This document shows, one piece after another, positions 1-12,741 of a stretch of 64,000 nucleotides of DNA. Made by a program: the position numbers and the translations under genes. The notes beneath the pieces were generated by a model. That model did no database searches. It worked only from the letters and a program-made list of their open reading frames with translations, and was not told where the DNA came from. Origin of the DNA: Thuidium tamariscinum (taxonomy: Eukaryota > Streptophyta > Bryopsida > Hypnales > Thuidiaceae); the NCBI GenBank assembly GCA_947034885.2, contig OX344750.2, positions 15,556,053 through 15,620,052 of the forward strand. Direction: 5' to 3'. The first letter of the stretch is position 1, and each line of letters starts with the position of its first letter.

Positions 1-596
1 TTCACAAGGAATATCTCCACAACAACAAGGACTCCAAGCCCATAATCCAAGAAGGGGAGGTTGGTAAAGCTTAAGCTAACCCAACCCAACCCGGGCTCCC
101 TTATGGCGAAGTAAAAGAGAGAAAAGGAATCTTGACTATCCCAAGGGGCAGCCAAAACAAAGGCACGCCAAAGCCAAAGCCAAAGCCAAAACTAAGCTAA
201 TGCTCATCAGTGGCCCGCTCGAGGTCGGTCCTTTTTTCCTTTCTTCCTGGCGATGGCGGAGTTCTGAGAGCTTCCTGGCGCCCCTTTGAGGACTCCCCCA
301 CTCCTTTGTCATTTTTTCCTTCCCGTAACCCTAGCTATGGCGGAGGGTCCCATTCTCTTCTTCCCGTAGCCAGCTTCAGGAGGAGTCCCTTGTCTCCTTC
401 CTCGCCCTCTTCCCCTTCGCCTTTCTCTCATCACACTCTTAGTACTGTTTCTCTCCCTTTCACTTGCTTTCAGTTCACTCGGGTTCAGTTGGTTTGCTGG
501 TTCTCCGTTCGTTCGGTCTGGTAGGAAGTGTAGTGGCGGTGCTGCTCTGTTCTTCCGCTGCCGTCGGTGCCGTTGGAAGCCGAATTTTGTTGGAAG
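1..596 (+). promoter_or_regulatory. Upstream flank and probable 5' UTR exon of VARICOSE
   Basis: There is no convincing protein gene here. The stretch leads into a perfect-looking splice donor (AAG then GTAAGTG at 597), so its downstream part is probably the first non-coding exon of the VARICOSE gene. A short GCCAAA microsatellite lies near 167-190 and pyrimidine-rich CT blocks lie near 380-440, as is common around plant transcription starts. The open frame at 210-524 is Ser/Pro low-complexity and resembles no protein I know. The exact transcription start cannot be seen. Confidence 0.45.
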
Positions 597-1462
597 GTAA
601 GTGAATGACGCCTCTGAAGGTCGTTCTTATGCGTTTGTTAATCGGCGAATTGGTGTTCGGTGTGGTGGTTTTAGCCGTTTGGTTTTGGGAGAATCTGGTT
701 TTGGTGAGGATGCTCCGGGGGATTGTGGAGCGATCGAGAGGAGGCGGTGTCGGTGGATGTGTGGTTGGGAGGGGTGGAGGTGTTATTAGTTGGCGAAGTT
801 TAGCTCGAGTTTTTGTTGGCGAAGGGAAGGGAAGGGAAGGGGAGGGGAGGGGGGAATTGGTGTCAGGGTGTTGAGGTTCGGGATGCACAGGTTTTGGTTG
901 GTTGGATGAGGCGTGGGGATCGGTGTTTGTGTCTGTTGGTTGTGATTGCGATTGTGAGGTTGATCGTAATCGTGATTGGTGTGTGCTGTTGAATGTCATT
1001 CCACTGCGGCTGGACATTGGTCGGAGTAACGGTTTTCGGGAACTGCATTTTCTGTGGCGCGGGATTGTGCTTTTATTGCGGAAATTTTGGTGTTATTGGG
1101 GTTGTGCGCTGCGGATATTCTCTCCGTCGTGTACAATTGAAATTCGGCTCTTAAGGGACTGGACAAGGCTTGTATCGTGGCGGTGACGTTAAGTGTCGTA
1201 TGATCAATCGATCAATTAGGCTCGGTTGGGGAGACCAGTTTTCGGTATCTTGGCTCATCGTACAGATGTGCCTTGTAGGATACTTGTAGGGCGACTACGG
1301 CCAAGTAAAGAGATTTTGAATGGCGCGTACGCACTTCTGAATTGTGGTCTTTATGAAGCGGATCTTTCGGGAGATATCTTTTTGGTAGAAAGCTTCCGGA
1401 GATGGAAGTGCTTTATGAGATCGTGAAATTTGTTCTGATGTCGTGTACTTGCTGGTTGGCAG
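597..1462 (+). other. Probable 5' UTR intron of VARICOSE
   Basis: The donor GTAAGTG at 597 and a plausible acceptor (GGCAG before 1463) bracket about 866 bp just before the coding start at 1543. A long leader intron is usual for plant housekeeping genes. The interval contains a G-run tract at about 823-854. Open frames inside it on both strands are composition artefacts. The splice sites are inferred by eye; cDNA would settle them. Confidence 0.5.
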
Positions 1463-1542
1463 GTGACGGGTTAGGGAAGGCTCAGGTGTATCTTAAGGAT
1501 TGGGACGACTTTGCAGTGACATTGAAGTGCTAACGAGATAAA

Positions 1543-4500
1543 ATGGGAGCTCCAGGACCCCCCGGGGGTTTTGTTGAGCAGAAGTATATGAGACCTGGTC
1601 AATATTCGCCACAAGGTCAATCTCCTCATCTTCCCGCTTCGACTGGTTTCTACCCTCAACAAGCTCCATCTCCTTACCCTCCCTCCAGCTTCCCCCCAGG
1701 CGCAAGTGCTCCACCTAAGTCGAGCTCATTTCCACCGCTTCCAGGTAGTGCGCCCATGTTCAACTCAGCTTCTGCCCCTCCTCAAGCATCAGCTCAATCC
1801 ATAAATCCTTACTATTTCGCGAGAGATCACGGACCGCCATCTTCTGGCTATCCAAGCGGCCCTCCTAGTTCTCAACAAATCGATTTTCCTCCCAGCGGCG
1901 CGATTCCACCTCACCCCTCGTCGACGACGTCCACTACGCCAGGTGCTTCAATCATGCAAGATAGGGGCGTAGCGCCAGCCTCGAGCTCTCCCCTGGACGG
2001 TGCTCGTCTGATGGCTCTCTTGACAACGCAGTCTGCGGCCGCTGGCAGTGGTGAAGATGAAGTGGGGACGGGCCTCTCTGACCTGGAGTTGGCAGCTTCT
2101 GAAGGAAAATTTGCTGGAGTCAAACCACCTCCAATGGCCTCCGCACCTTTGCCCAAGACATTGCAAGACAGTAAGCTACCCAGGGGAAGAACACTGAAGG
2201 GAGAGCGGATCGTCTATGACGTGGATGTTCGAAAGCCCGATGAAGCTCAGCCGCAACTAGAAGTAAGACCTATTACGACGTATGGATCTGACCCTGCACC
2301 AATTCTGGGAAGGCAAATAGCCGTGAACAATGACTACATCTGCTACGGATTACGAGGGGCACATATTCGAATAATCAATGCAGAATTGCGGGCACTGCTT
2401 CGGGGGCATACGAATGTACGTGAATTCTACTCTAGTCAAACCCGTATTACGTGCGGTGGTTGCGTTCCTAAAATACGCCGGGATTTTTTTTCTTGCAATT
2501 TGATTGTGGATATCGGGGAGTTCTTGGTAGTGGCACTGCATCTGATTGTCTTGTTTTCCCCACTTTCTACAGAGGGTGTCAGATATGGCTTTTGCGGCAG
2601 ACAACGTGAATCGTCTGGCCAGGTAATTTCCTAGGATGTCCCGGGGTTGATTAACTTGTAATCTGGCTTCTTATTGAAGCCATTTCTCTTGCACCACAAC
2701 TAGACTTGTTTGGTATGTTCTTGATAAGATGTCGACTGGACATCTTCTTTGTCGAGTTGTCGAGTAAAGTTGTACTTTCATTGCATCTTCAGTGCAAGTA
2801 CGGATGGACGAGTATTCGTGAGGCATATTATGGAGTCTCGCGCTGCTGACGGCAAATTCTTGATTCAAGAGCACATTGTCGCTGCCATTCAATTTATTGG
2901 TAACTGGGAAGCAACCAATCCTCGGATCTGCTGGCAAAAGCAGGTGTGATTTGTGAAACTTCAGTTTAAGATGTGGTTGTGTGCATCAGGGATGGAAGGT
3001 CCTAGAAAGTTGTAGGAGTTATGCATGTGCAGAGATGTGGCATATCTGGTACATGAGCGTATGTTCCACTTACAATTGTGAGTAGAGATTGCGAATTCCT
3101 TGTCTCTAAAAATTGGAGTTTGTTGCTCCGTCACGTTTGCTGATGTTAAAGTGCAAAGTACGTTTTTGGTCAATGAGATCCTGTATTGCAGATAAAATTT
3201 TTGCGACTACATTGGAGCTTTGCGTAGAGCATTGGTCATAAGTGAGAAAATCCGTGTTGTATTATGTAGGACGTTGTGCTCGTCGCCATTGGGAAGTATA
3301 TTTTATCAATCGATCTCATCAAGGTACAACAAGCCGCGCCTACCGGAGGCTTCAATGTAGATAAGGTGGCGGTGTGTCACATGAACGATTTGATCGAAGG
3401 TATCAGTAAAATTGGCGAGCATGAGGAGGACGTGACCGATTTAGCCATACCCTCATTCTCCTCCGGCCACATTGCTTCCTCTTCGGCAGATGGCTCGGTT
3501 TGTAACTTAACCTTGGCATTGGCCTTTATGGCTGTAGTCTTGCTGCTTAGCAGGATTGGGGGTGTTGAGTGCTGCAACCAGTGCTGTGCTGTCTCCCTGC
3601 ATCTTTATTGTGCACAGTACAAGGAAATCGTCAAGAAAAGCCAGTATACCTTTATAGTGTGTCGGAAACGCATTTTTCTAGATTGATAGTGCCGTAGACA
3701 GAAGTTAATTGTGTCGTCTAGTCATTTGGTTTTGAGAGTGATTTTTATTTTTGTAATGCGAGCTAGTTGCATAAACTCAAAAGTGTCAGGTAACTAAAGA
3801 AGTCCACCTGTAGGTTCTCCGTAGATACTTTTACCCTTTTAGCGTCGGTAACTCGTATCATATTGATGAGCACCCTATATTGCACTATGAGACTAGATTT
3901 TTGTTGTTCAGGAGAAGCAGTAGCAGTTCTCTTTTATTCCTGAGCGTTCTCTATTCAATTGATGGACTTGTACTATTAATTTTTGACAGGTGCGAGTTTG
4001 GGGGCTGAATAAATCCGGTTATCTGTCCTCCTTCGTTCCACACATGGGGGATATGGTCGGTGCCGTTGCCTTCTTGTCTGCCCCTGGGATTCCCGAGCAC
4101 TCAGTCCTGCTCACTGCGGTAAGTACACGTTCTTCCAGCACCAATCGTTGATCAGGTTATCTTCAGTTGTCGGCCTTTTTTGTTTGTGGATAGGAGTTCG
4201 CTGTTAACGATATTATTGAAGGAGTTTGCTTCTGGGGAGAGGGTGGCACGTATTTGCGGTGTTTTACTTAGGCTCGTTTCTGGGCCAGTAATGAAAGGAT
4301 AGATATAGCGTTTATTATTTGGTTCTGATATTCTTATCGAAGGGAATCAATGTTACTGGGTGTTGGCAGGGGTATCAGATGAATCGGGAGTTGAAATTGT
4401 GGGCTCCTGAAGAAAGTGCTTCGCCCTCGAAGTCTGGGAGCCAGGTCTTGTGGGAGTGCATCCAGACGGTGGAATTCCAGAGCTCGACTGTGGGAGATGA

Positions 4501-7500
4501 CGTGGATAGTGCTTTCTTCAACCAGGTGGCTGTGGCACCGCAGGCCAACCTGATCGTAGTGGCGAATGCAAAGAAGAACGCCATCTATGTGCTTCATGTG
4601 CAGTTTGGATCTCGACCGGATAGAGCTCAAATTAACTATCTTGCTGAATTTTCCGTTACCATTCCGATTCTAAGCTTGACTGTGAAAGAACAACGTGGTT
4701 CAGAAGCCGGTCCAGGCGCAGCAGTACAAATTTATTGTGTGCAAACAGCAGCCATTCAGCAGTACTCGCTACTTGTATCGCAATGTCTGCCGATGTCTAC
4801 CGAGAAGCCTGTCAAACAGGTTTCTCCGGTTGTAGATAAAATGGCCGTCAAAGTGGTAACATCTGCTCCTGTATCAACCCCTCAAGCCCCCTTGGAGAAG
4901 ACATCGAATAACGTCAAGACACCAGTGAACGACGGTGGTTCTGCGCCAGGCTCAGCTCCCAACGTTCCGCCAGGTTACGAACGAGTAACAGCGGGATTCG
5001 AGAATCTGTTGGATGGGAGTCAGCCTCAGCCGAATACGAAGCTGATAACTTCCACCAAGTTAAGTGCCATAGAAATTGCAGAGACTTTAACAGAGGATTC
5101 CAAGAATTCCAATTTTACACAGACAGGGGCATCCAAGGGGCCTCAAGTCCCATCTTCCCAAGCTGACAAGTCGGCGTCAAAGTACGAAGCTGAGAAGGTT
5201 GCAAACCAGGAACAGGGGCACGTACCACCTTTGAAGATCCTTTCGCGGCCGAGAAGTCCAACGAAAAGCGTGGACCAGAGGTACGTTCCCGTGTCAGCCG
5301 GCCTCTCATCCAGCAATGTTGAGAATGTGGAAGAGACCAGACAGAGATCAGAATTGAATTATAGCTCTGGTAGCCTGCGACGTGAACCTCCAGCGACTTC
5401 AGATGAGTCGAGCAACGTCAAGGTGAACGGCCCACGGAATACTGGATTGGGTCGACAATCGTCTGGTAGCTTCGAAAAGGAGAATGACTACATGGACAAC
5501 TACAGTGCTTCCTCTGGGTTTAGAAGATCTCAGTCAGAAAATCGGGGAGAGTCTGGGATGATGGAAGTGCCCATGCAGTCAGGTACAACTGCGTTGGACA
5601 GCGCTTCTCCCTTTTCTAGTCTCGATTCTGTAACACACAGCTCAATGGAGGATGAGGAGCAACGAGGGGCATTCAACTCATTTCCCGCAGGGGTCCGTAA
5701 TGCTCAAAATCACCATCTGATCACTCCCAAAGAACTGATGTCGCTCGTGGATGGATCAAAGCCCGCACAGGCAGGATCAACAAATCCAGAGGTGGATAGT
5801 TCAGGGGTTGGAGGAACACGAGTAGGAGCAGAGGTCGAAACTGTGCAGATAGAGGTGAATAATTATCCAATGCCTGCCGGTGTGCAGTCAAATACTTCCA
5901 GAGTTTCCGAAGCAAGCAAGGATTTGCATGCATCGGACTACGAGTCCAACGAGCAGGAAATGTTGAGTCAAGTGGATGCAACTCCATCGCAAGAGTATGG
6001 TTCTCCAGAATATGGTCATTCAGATTTCAACTCTGCTGATGACGAGGGGTTGATGGATGCAATTGCCGACGATGGTCTGGATCATTCTCGGGAGAGAAGT
6101 GCTCAGTTGGGCGACATGGTTAGTGAATCAGGCGTGTCTTCCCACGCGTCTGCAGTGACCAAGCAGCGGAAGAACAAGAACAAAACTAGCGGTGGAATGA
6201 TAGTGCCACCAGCATCCACTTTGTTGCCGGTCCCTTCCACTTTGAGCCCGGTGATAGTGTCAGAAAGCCAGGGAACCGGCAGCTGGAACTCAGATTCCGC
6301 AGAAACAGGGTTAGCGACTCAGGTTGCGTTGATGCAAGAATCTTTGAATCAGGTATTTTGTTCGTTACTCCCAAATTGTTGGAGGTTCTCTGCTTTTCGG
6401 AAGGCTTCTAAGTGATTTATATTTATGAGATCCTTAGGCACTTTTAACTCCCCAACCTGTAATTGTAAAATTCGTTGCTTTGCATGGTAAGACCTGAGTC
6501 CACTACATGACTCTCTACTTCATTTGCAAGTTTCGTATGTTAAAATTTGACATCCGTCTGCTTTCTCTCGCGGTCGCAGATACTCTGCACTAGCAAATAT
6601 GGGTTCTTCTCGTCATCTGTAACTGTATGGCAGTGACTCTGGTTGGCTGTTGGGGGGTTGGTTCAGTTGGTCAATATGCAGGCGGAGCTGCAAAAGCAGA
6701 TGACAGTTAGTGTCTCCGTTCCAGTTGGGAAGGAAGGGAAACGCCTGGAAGGTACTTTTGTCACATCCGCTGGTCCATTAAGTAGGCTCAAAGATTTCCG
6801 AAGGCAGTGATGTCTGACATGTACATTTCTTCTCTCTTTGTGGTGCATTGAGGTTTTTCCCTTTATTCCCAGATGTGTGACTGAGTACTATCACCCTTGT
6901 TCGTGAGCAGTGGCCATGGGACAGCGGATGGAGAAGGTTCTGAAAGCACACGTAGATGCCATGTGGGCACGATTGGCCGAGGAGAATGCGAAGAGGGAGA
7001 AGGCAGAAAAAGAGAGACTGCAACAGATCACCACGCTTCTGAATAATTTCTTCAGCAAGGAGATGCCAGCTGTGATAGAGCGTGGCATGAAAAAGGAATT
7101 TCTTGCCCTTATACCCACTATCAGCCAGGCTATTCTACCTCCTATACAGAAGGCTATATCCACAGGCATAAGTGAATCTTTTCAGGTACAATCCCAGAGC
7201 CTTAAGTTTGACTGGTTCAGGACGGTACGAGATCGTTTTTATTGGGTGAAGAGCCTTTTGTTAGTCTGCGAACATGCTGTGTGTCATCGTCAACCGCTTT
7301 GACTGATAGTTTTTCTTGTGCAAGTTCATGGCTGGAGATCAGGAAAAGATAACATTACAGTAGACTGAGTTTTATCGGTAGATAGTGTTGGATTGATTGT
7401 ACTAGGTTTGTTTGGATTGTTTTGTGCAGAAGGGCATTGCTGATAAACTGCTACCTCAGCTGGAGAAGTTGATTCTGACGAAGCTGGAAGTGTCGATTTC

Positions 7501-9133
7501 AAGGCAGTTGCAGACTCAGTTTCAAACTGTGGGTAAACAAGCATTGCAGGTATTTAATCAATTCACTTAAATTTTTCCTGTCGTTATCTTGGGGTGGTGG
7601 CGCCATGCACTTGCATTTGTCGGTTGCTATGTTGTGTTGGGGGCGATTTTGAGTTGGAATCAATGGGTGTCATTTGGCATGTGGTAACAGGATGCGATCC
7701 GGAGTTCCTTTGAGGGTTACATAATGCCCACATTCGAGCACTCCTGCCGCAACATGTTCGAGCATGTCGATTCTGTATTCAAACGCGGCATGGAGGAGCA
7801 TGTCGTGATTGCGCAGCAACAGTTCTCTTCAATGCATTCCCCTCTTGCCTCAATTTTGCAGGTCAGTTGACAGGCGCTCTTGCAGTCCTCTTGTCGCTGT
7901 ACTGTTGATACCGTATCATCGGGTGCATTTTTGGATGGGTACTCTTGGAGGCCCAGACTTACTAATTTGAGACCCTTAAGATGGGCGTGACTTCTTTTTC
8001 TCTGACGATTATGTGATTGTGGATTGCAGGAGACAGTTATGTCAGCATCAGTGCTTGCTCAATCGCTGAAGGGAGAATTGGCGGAGAGCAACAAGAGACT
8101 TACGGCACTGGTGGAGACTTCTAATCTAGGCGCAGTGGACGGGTCCAACCGCAACGAATCTAACGCCTTCCTAGATAAGGTATTGATTGACCTCGGCAAC
8201 CGCCTGTTTTATGTTTTATGACATCGCTGATCTTATTGCTTTTGATTTGAAGGCACATTCAGGTGAGCTTGTCTATGCAAGTGCTCGTGCATCTGTCAAT
8301 GTCATCTGACTTTGTAAATGGTCTAGTGTGTTCCATTTATGTGCTGAGTTTCTGTGTTCGTTTTTGTAGATTCTTTCTCTGCAACATGTGGAGGAGACAA
8401 TAGATCCAACAGTGAAGCTCTCGAAGTTACTCAAAGAGGACAAGCTTGAGGAGGCCTTTCATATGGCTTTGTCTGCAGATGACGTCGATCTGGTCGCCTG
8501 GCTTTGCAATCAGGTAATACCGTCATGCCAGGGAACGTTGAAACTCAGGGTGGTCAATTAGTACCTCGATCTAATATCTTGGTGTGGTTCTTAGTTTAAC
8601 AACTTAAATTCTTCTCCACTACTCTGGTGTTATCTGGATTAGAACCTGTTCGATTTTCAGTAAAGAATGCTCAGGGTTTTACGGCGTTTCTTTTGACCCG
8701 CTGATCTGATATGGCAAATCACTCGGACAGTAATTGTGATTCTTTGGGGCCCCATTGCAATTCGTGCCGTGGCAGTACGAGCTACCTCGTAATGTTTATT
8801 TTTCCTGTTTGTTTGTCATGTTTGCAGATCGATCCTCAGGTGGTGTTCCAGAGATCGCCACTTCCTCTCGGTCAGACTGTCCTGCTTTCTCTCGTCCAAC
8901 AGTTGGGCGTTGAAATAGAGACGGACACGAAAGGCAAACTGAGATGGATACAAGAGGCCGTGTTGTCCTTGAATCCCAAGGATCCCACAGTTGCTGGCCA
9001 TGTTCGTAGTATCTTGGAGCAAGTGCTGTCAAACCTGCAGCGGCAGACCAACATCGCAGGACCTGGAGATTTATCGAACCAGATGCGACTTGTCACGCAC
9101 GTCGTGAACTCCATGCTAACAGCATGCAAGTGA
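1543..9133 (+). CDS. VCS: VARICOSE / EDC4 (enhancer of mRNA decapping 4), 13 coding exons
   Basis: Scaffold of the cytoplasmic mRNA decapping complex; in plants it works with DCP1 and DCP2 in P-bodies. Exons: 1543-2415, 2573-2622, 2793-2943, 3270-3497, 3990-4118, 4370-6352, 6682-6751, 6911-7185, 7430-7549, 7691-7861, 8030-8179, 8370-8513, 8828-9133, all GT-AG and joining to one 1549-aa frame. Residues 1 to about 115 are Pro/Ser-rich. A WD40-type region runs from about 250 to 590 and includes [27 protein letters not shown] and the NRELKLW and ANAKKNAIY blocks typical of VCS. A long Ser-rich acidic linker follows. From about 1130 the EDC4 C-terminal helical region begins ([31 protein letters not shown]) and ends in [11 protein letters not shown], as in plant VCS proteins. 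It is somewhat longer than Arabidopsis VCS (about 1340 aa), mainly in the linker. The start is the first ATG after the leader intron. Confidence 0.95.
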
Positions 9134-9850
9134 GAGTTGTTAGAACCAGGTGCGTGATCGATCGATGGCCATGAGATGAAGTGAGGACGGCTGTGATAGC
9201 ACTAATTTTTCCTTGGGCACATGTTTTCGTTCTCTTTTCATTGTATCGCCTGGGTGTATTGGCCAGCATGATCGAGATTGTCGAGCAGGCACAGCGAAGA
9301 GGTCTCTTGAAAGTCGTCGTGTATGTTAGGAAGTATATAGGCTTCTGAGTTGAGAGGGAGGTGTGCAGAAGTGTGTAGAGAAAAATGTACAAATATGAAG
9401 GCGCTGGTATGGTTCGTTTTGGAGTCAGCTTAGTGGCCAGGAAAGAGTTGTAAGGGGCAGGCAGATAGTGTTCACTGCCCTGATCCACTATTTCGGCTTT
9501 GAGCAGCCCTTTGATAGAATAATAGCAGTTCTCCTGTTTAGAAACAAATGAAGTGGTTGTACTCTAAATTTGTTTCTGAACTTCTATAGATATAGTTGAC
9601 AAGAGACTCTGTGCTATGCGGATTTGGTGCGGTGCTCTTGGGTTTCAGTTTGTCTCTATGATGTATGTAGGTATGTTTTGTTGTGCTCTGGACTTCATTG
9701 ACGATTAGCGCATGCAGTGTGGTTGTCTATTCGATTGCATCGTTTTCAATGTTCATATCGTGAATGTGCGGTACTGTCGTTCTCCTTTTGTGAAGGAGCA
9801 GCTTTAGAGGCGGAGAGTTGCATAGAGTCATAAATTGTTGAAAGCTTAAA
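9134..9850 (+). other. 3' UTR and downstream flank of VARICOSE
   Basis: Sequence of mixed composition follows the TGA of VARICOSE, with T-rich stretches and AATAATAG/AATGAAG-like near-polyadenylation motifs around 9518-9550. No open frame of interest. The change to AT-rich intergenic DNA occurs at about 9850. Confidence 0.4.
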
Positions 9851-10790
9851 GATGGAATTGAAACACACTAATCTCAAGACCCACATTGTTTTAGAAAGAT
9901 AACTTAACCATGTGCAATTTTTTGTTTCTGAAAATTGCTAAAATGGAGCTTATAGATTGATTCAATATATTATTTTCTCAAAAGTTTACTAAAGATTGCC
10001 CACAAAACAAGAGGGTTTATAACTTTCAAATTGCTTATGGAAATGGAATGAATCAAATCTTTCCACAAACAAAAAGACAATTTATGAGAAATAAAAAACT
10101 AAAATCACTTCAAGATCTTGTGGCTTATTTTGTCACCCACTGTCATTTGGTTTAGATGTTTTAGAGGATAACTTCTGTTCTTGAACACCAATTGAAATGA
10201 AAATTATATCTCTAGAAAATTAATTGGTTTTCATATCCTAAAATTAATTTTAAAACATCTTGGGAAAGATTAAGATTGAAGGTACCTTTCTAAACCTTCT
10301 AGAATCTTTGAAGGTGACTTTGAAGGGGGATTAATGTATTGGTTTTAATAACATAGTCAAAATGAGGTTTATGTATATGTGGTTACAATGAATATGGATA
10401 AGTGATTATTATGCCATCAAATTTAACATTGTATTTTAAGTTTTTAAGAAGTGATGATGTATTTATTGAAATAAAAAAGAAAACATCAATTGAGGTTGTA
10501 ATAATTGGTGATATAGTTGAAGAAGTTCAAATTCTTACTCCCTTTGTCTTGAAATAAATTCAAGTTTTCTTGAAATAAATGGCTAGATTAACCCTTCATT
10601 GCCCATGCTCTACTACACTGTGGAACTAGTATTTTGGGACTGCATTGGAAATTCTCTTGTAACTTTCAATTTGGGTAGAATGAGGGAGCATAACATTCAG
10701 TAGCTCATGGAAGGACTGCCTTCCCTTTGGTGAAGTCCCCATCACCTAATTTCATCCGACATTTCTTGGAGTTGCAACTTTAGTTATTGA

Positions 10791-10847
10791 ATGGTGTGGA
10801 ATACCATTGGTGCTGGATGGAATGGTGTGGGATATTCCACACCATTT
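10791..10847. repeat. Imperfect hairpin repeat (AATGGTGTGGAATA arms)
   Basis: AATGGTGTGGAATA near 10791 is matched by its reverse complement TATTCCACACCATT near 10834, with a third partial copy (AATGGTGTGGGATATT) in the loop. The arms could be the end of a small foldback element or a degraded MITE. No target duplication is visible. Confidence 0.4.
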
Positions 10848-12628
10848 CATCTGCTGAGAGGTAGTGTGACAATCTGCTACTGAATGTAATGAGTGATTTC
10901 ACAGAGTGGTGAATGACTTCCAAGTGGGGTCCAAGATCAATTTTGCAGCACTCTTCATCTCTTGCATTGTCTAAAAATGGGCATGAATGTTGGCACTTTC
11001 TCGAAAATTTTGAGGTTGCATTGGCTCTCGGGGCCAAGTCGTGATCTCTGTCAACCATAGCCATTGATGTTCAGGCCTCAAAATTTGTGGGTATCTTAGT
11101 AGGGTTGCAATAAGCAAGTGGAGAAATTTTCAGTGCAATCAGACAAGTGAAATGAAAGATTTCTGGCTTGTCATGCGCAAGTTCTGAGGCTCCTCTGACA
11201 ATCGTACCAGACACACCTTGTGCTTGTCACAGTTAGCCAGGGTTTTTTTAGGCATTTAAATGTCCAATTTCCTCAAAAGCAAATTGGGTAGCTTCAAGCC
11301 TATAGAAAAAATGAGGGTAAATGTGACAAAAAATGCCAAACAAAAATAATAGCTCTCTGTACCATTGCCAACATGCTTCTAGAACCTCATTTCATCTATA
11401 ATGCAAAGCCAAAATTCCATAAAAAAATTCCATATTCAAAATTATATATTTAAAATTGGCCTCCTTCAATTCAAGCCCCCTAAATTAAGGAGCCAGTCAA
11501 CTTAATACCTTCTTGAAAGGAATGCCACATTACCATTTGTCCGAAAACCAAAAAAAACACCCTGCAGGTAGCTCCCGGTTGCAATGAATACGTCCGTCAA
11601 GACCTGCAGAAGAAGGTCATAGCTACAAAGCTTGCGGCCACGAAGCTTGCATTTGGAATGTAAGGTTGAGGCACCAAATGTCAACCACACCCATTAGCCA
11701 ACCTGTAGGGGGGGTCTATTTCCAATCAAGTTTAGAACATATTTCCAAACACACCTTGAATTGTGTGTTTTGGTCCTTTTTGAGGCCAAGACTAATAAGG
11801 TAATGACACATGTCCAAATTAGTGAGCGGAAACGGAAAGCAGTTAAAGCATAATCGGAATTAGGAGACTCTAGACATTGGCTATTGGTCTAGAGTACTTT
11901 TTGCTTCCCAAAATTCACTATAAATTCAGTTTTAGAAATAAAATTCTGAAATTTTTTCTATCCCCATATTTCTTATCTTCCTACATGGGAAAAATTCCCA
12001 TCACCTCATACTGTGCAAAATCTGCTCTGAAATTGCTTAAATGGTCGGCTACTGATGCCTCAACCTTAGAAGGGACACTGAAATCAAAACAACGAATTTG
12101 GAGAAGTGAAGCCACTGCAGTGTACCCCAACATTTGAACACCCACACCATACTTTGCCAAAACAGAAATCAAATTCGAATATATCAGAAACACCCCACAG
12201 GATATGACTCTTACAAAATTGGACTGACAAAAATGCACTGACGACAAATCACAACTACGGGATTCTCGGAAAAATTCAGTAAGGTGGGTTCCGCTGTACA
12301 TGCAAGCGCTACAGATCGAGAAGGAAAACCTAATTTCCCAAAATGACGGAAGTCAATTTGGAATTGGAGCAAGCTATCTATGCATTGATATTGCCCTCAG
12401 CATTGTGCGCCCACCCTATAGCACCACTAAAATTGCAAGAACGTTTTTGCCTCTCTTTTGCTCTATACATAAACCACTCCCAGCGACTTCCCCGTTCATT
12501 CCTCGGAAGCTTCTGCAACGTAATGCCCGATTGCGTGGGTTTTCCTAAGTAATCGGGGATTACGGATTCCTCATCTAACTTGAATTTCTCATCCTCCATT
12601 TGTCATCCTCTGCTTGTGATTTACGTCA

Positions 12629-12741
12629 GGCAATAGCTCCGAGGAGGAAGGTGTTATGGGAAATAACAGGCCTCCTCGTCGGGCTCCGCCCTCCTCATCG
12701 ACCCGTTATTTCCCATAACGCCTTCCTCCTCGGGCATTGCC
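12629..12741. repeat. GC-rich inverted repeat, about 36-bp arms
   Basis: The left arm 12629-12667 and the right arm 12705-12741 are near-perfect reverse complements; each carries the core GAGGAAGG-GTTATGGGAAATAAC. The about 37-bp loop is itself partly repetitive (CCTCCTCG ... CCTCCTCATCG). The block is far more GC-rich than its surroundings. It looks like the terminus or subterminal palindrome of a DNA transposon, or a stand-alone foldback element. No transposase was recognised next to it. Confidence 0.6.

Noticed and set aside
475..1017. 180-codon minus-strand open frame, Ser/Thr/Pro-rich
   Set aside because: Low-complexity product opposite the G-rich leader exon and intron of VARICOSE; no domain.
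10535..10590. Second Stowaway-like MITE
   Set aside because: Only a degenerate left-end phrase (ACTCCCTTTGTCTTGAAATAA) is present; no matching right end or TA pair was found.
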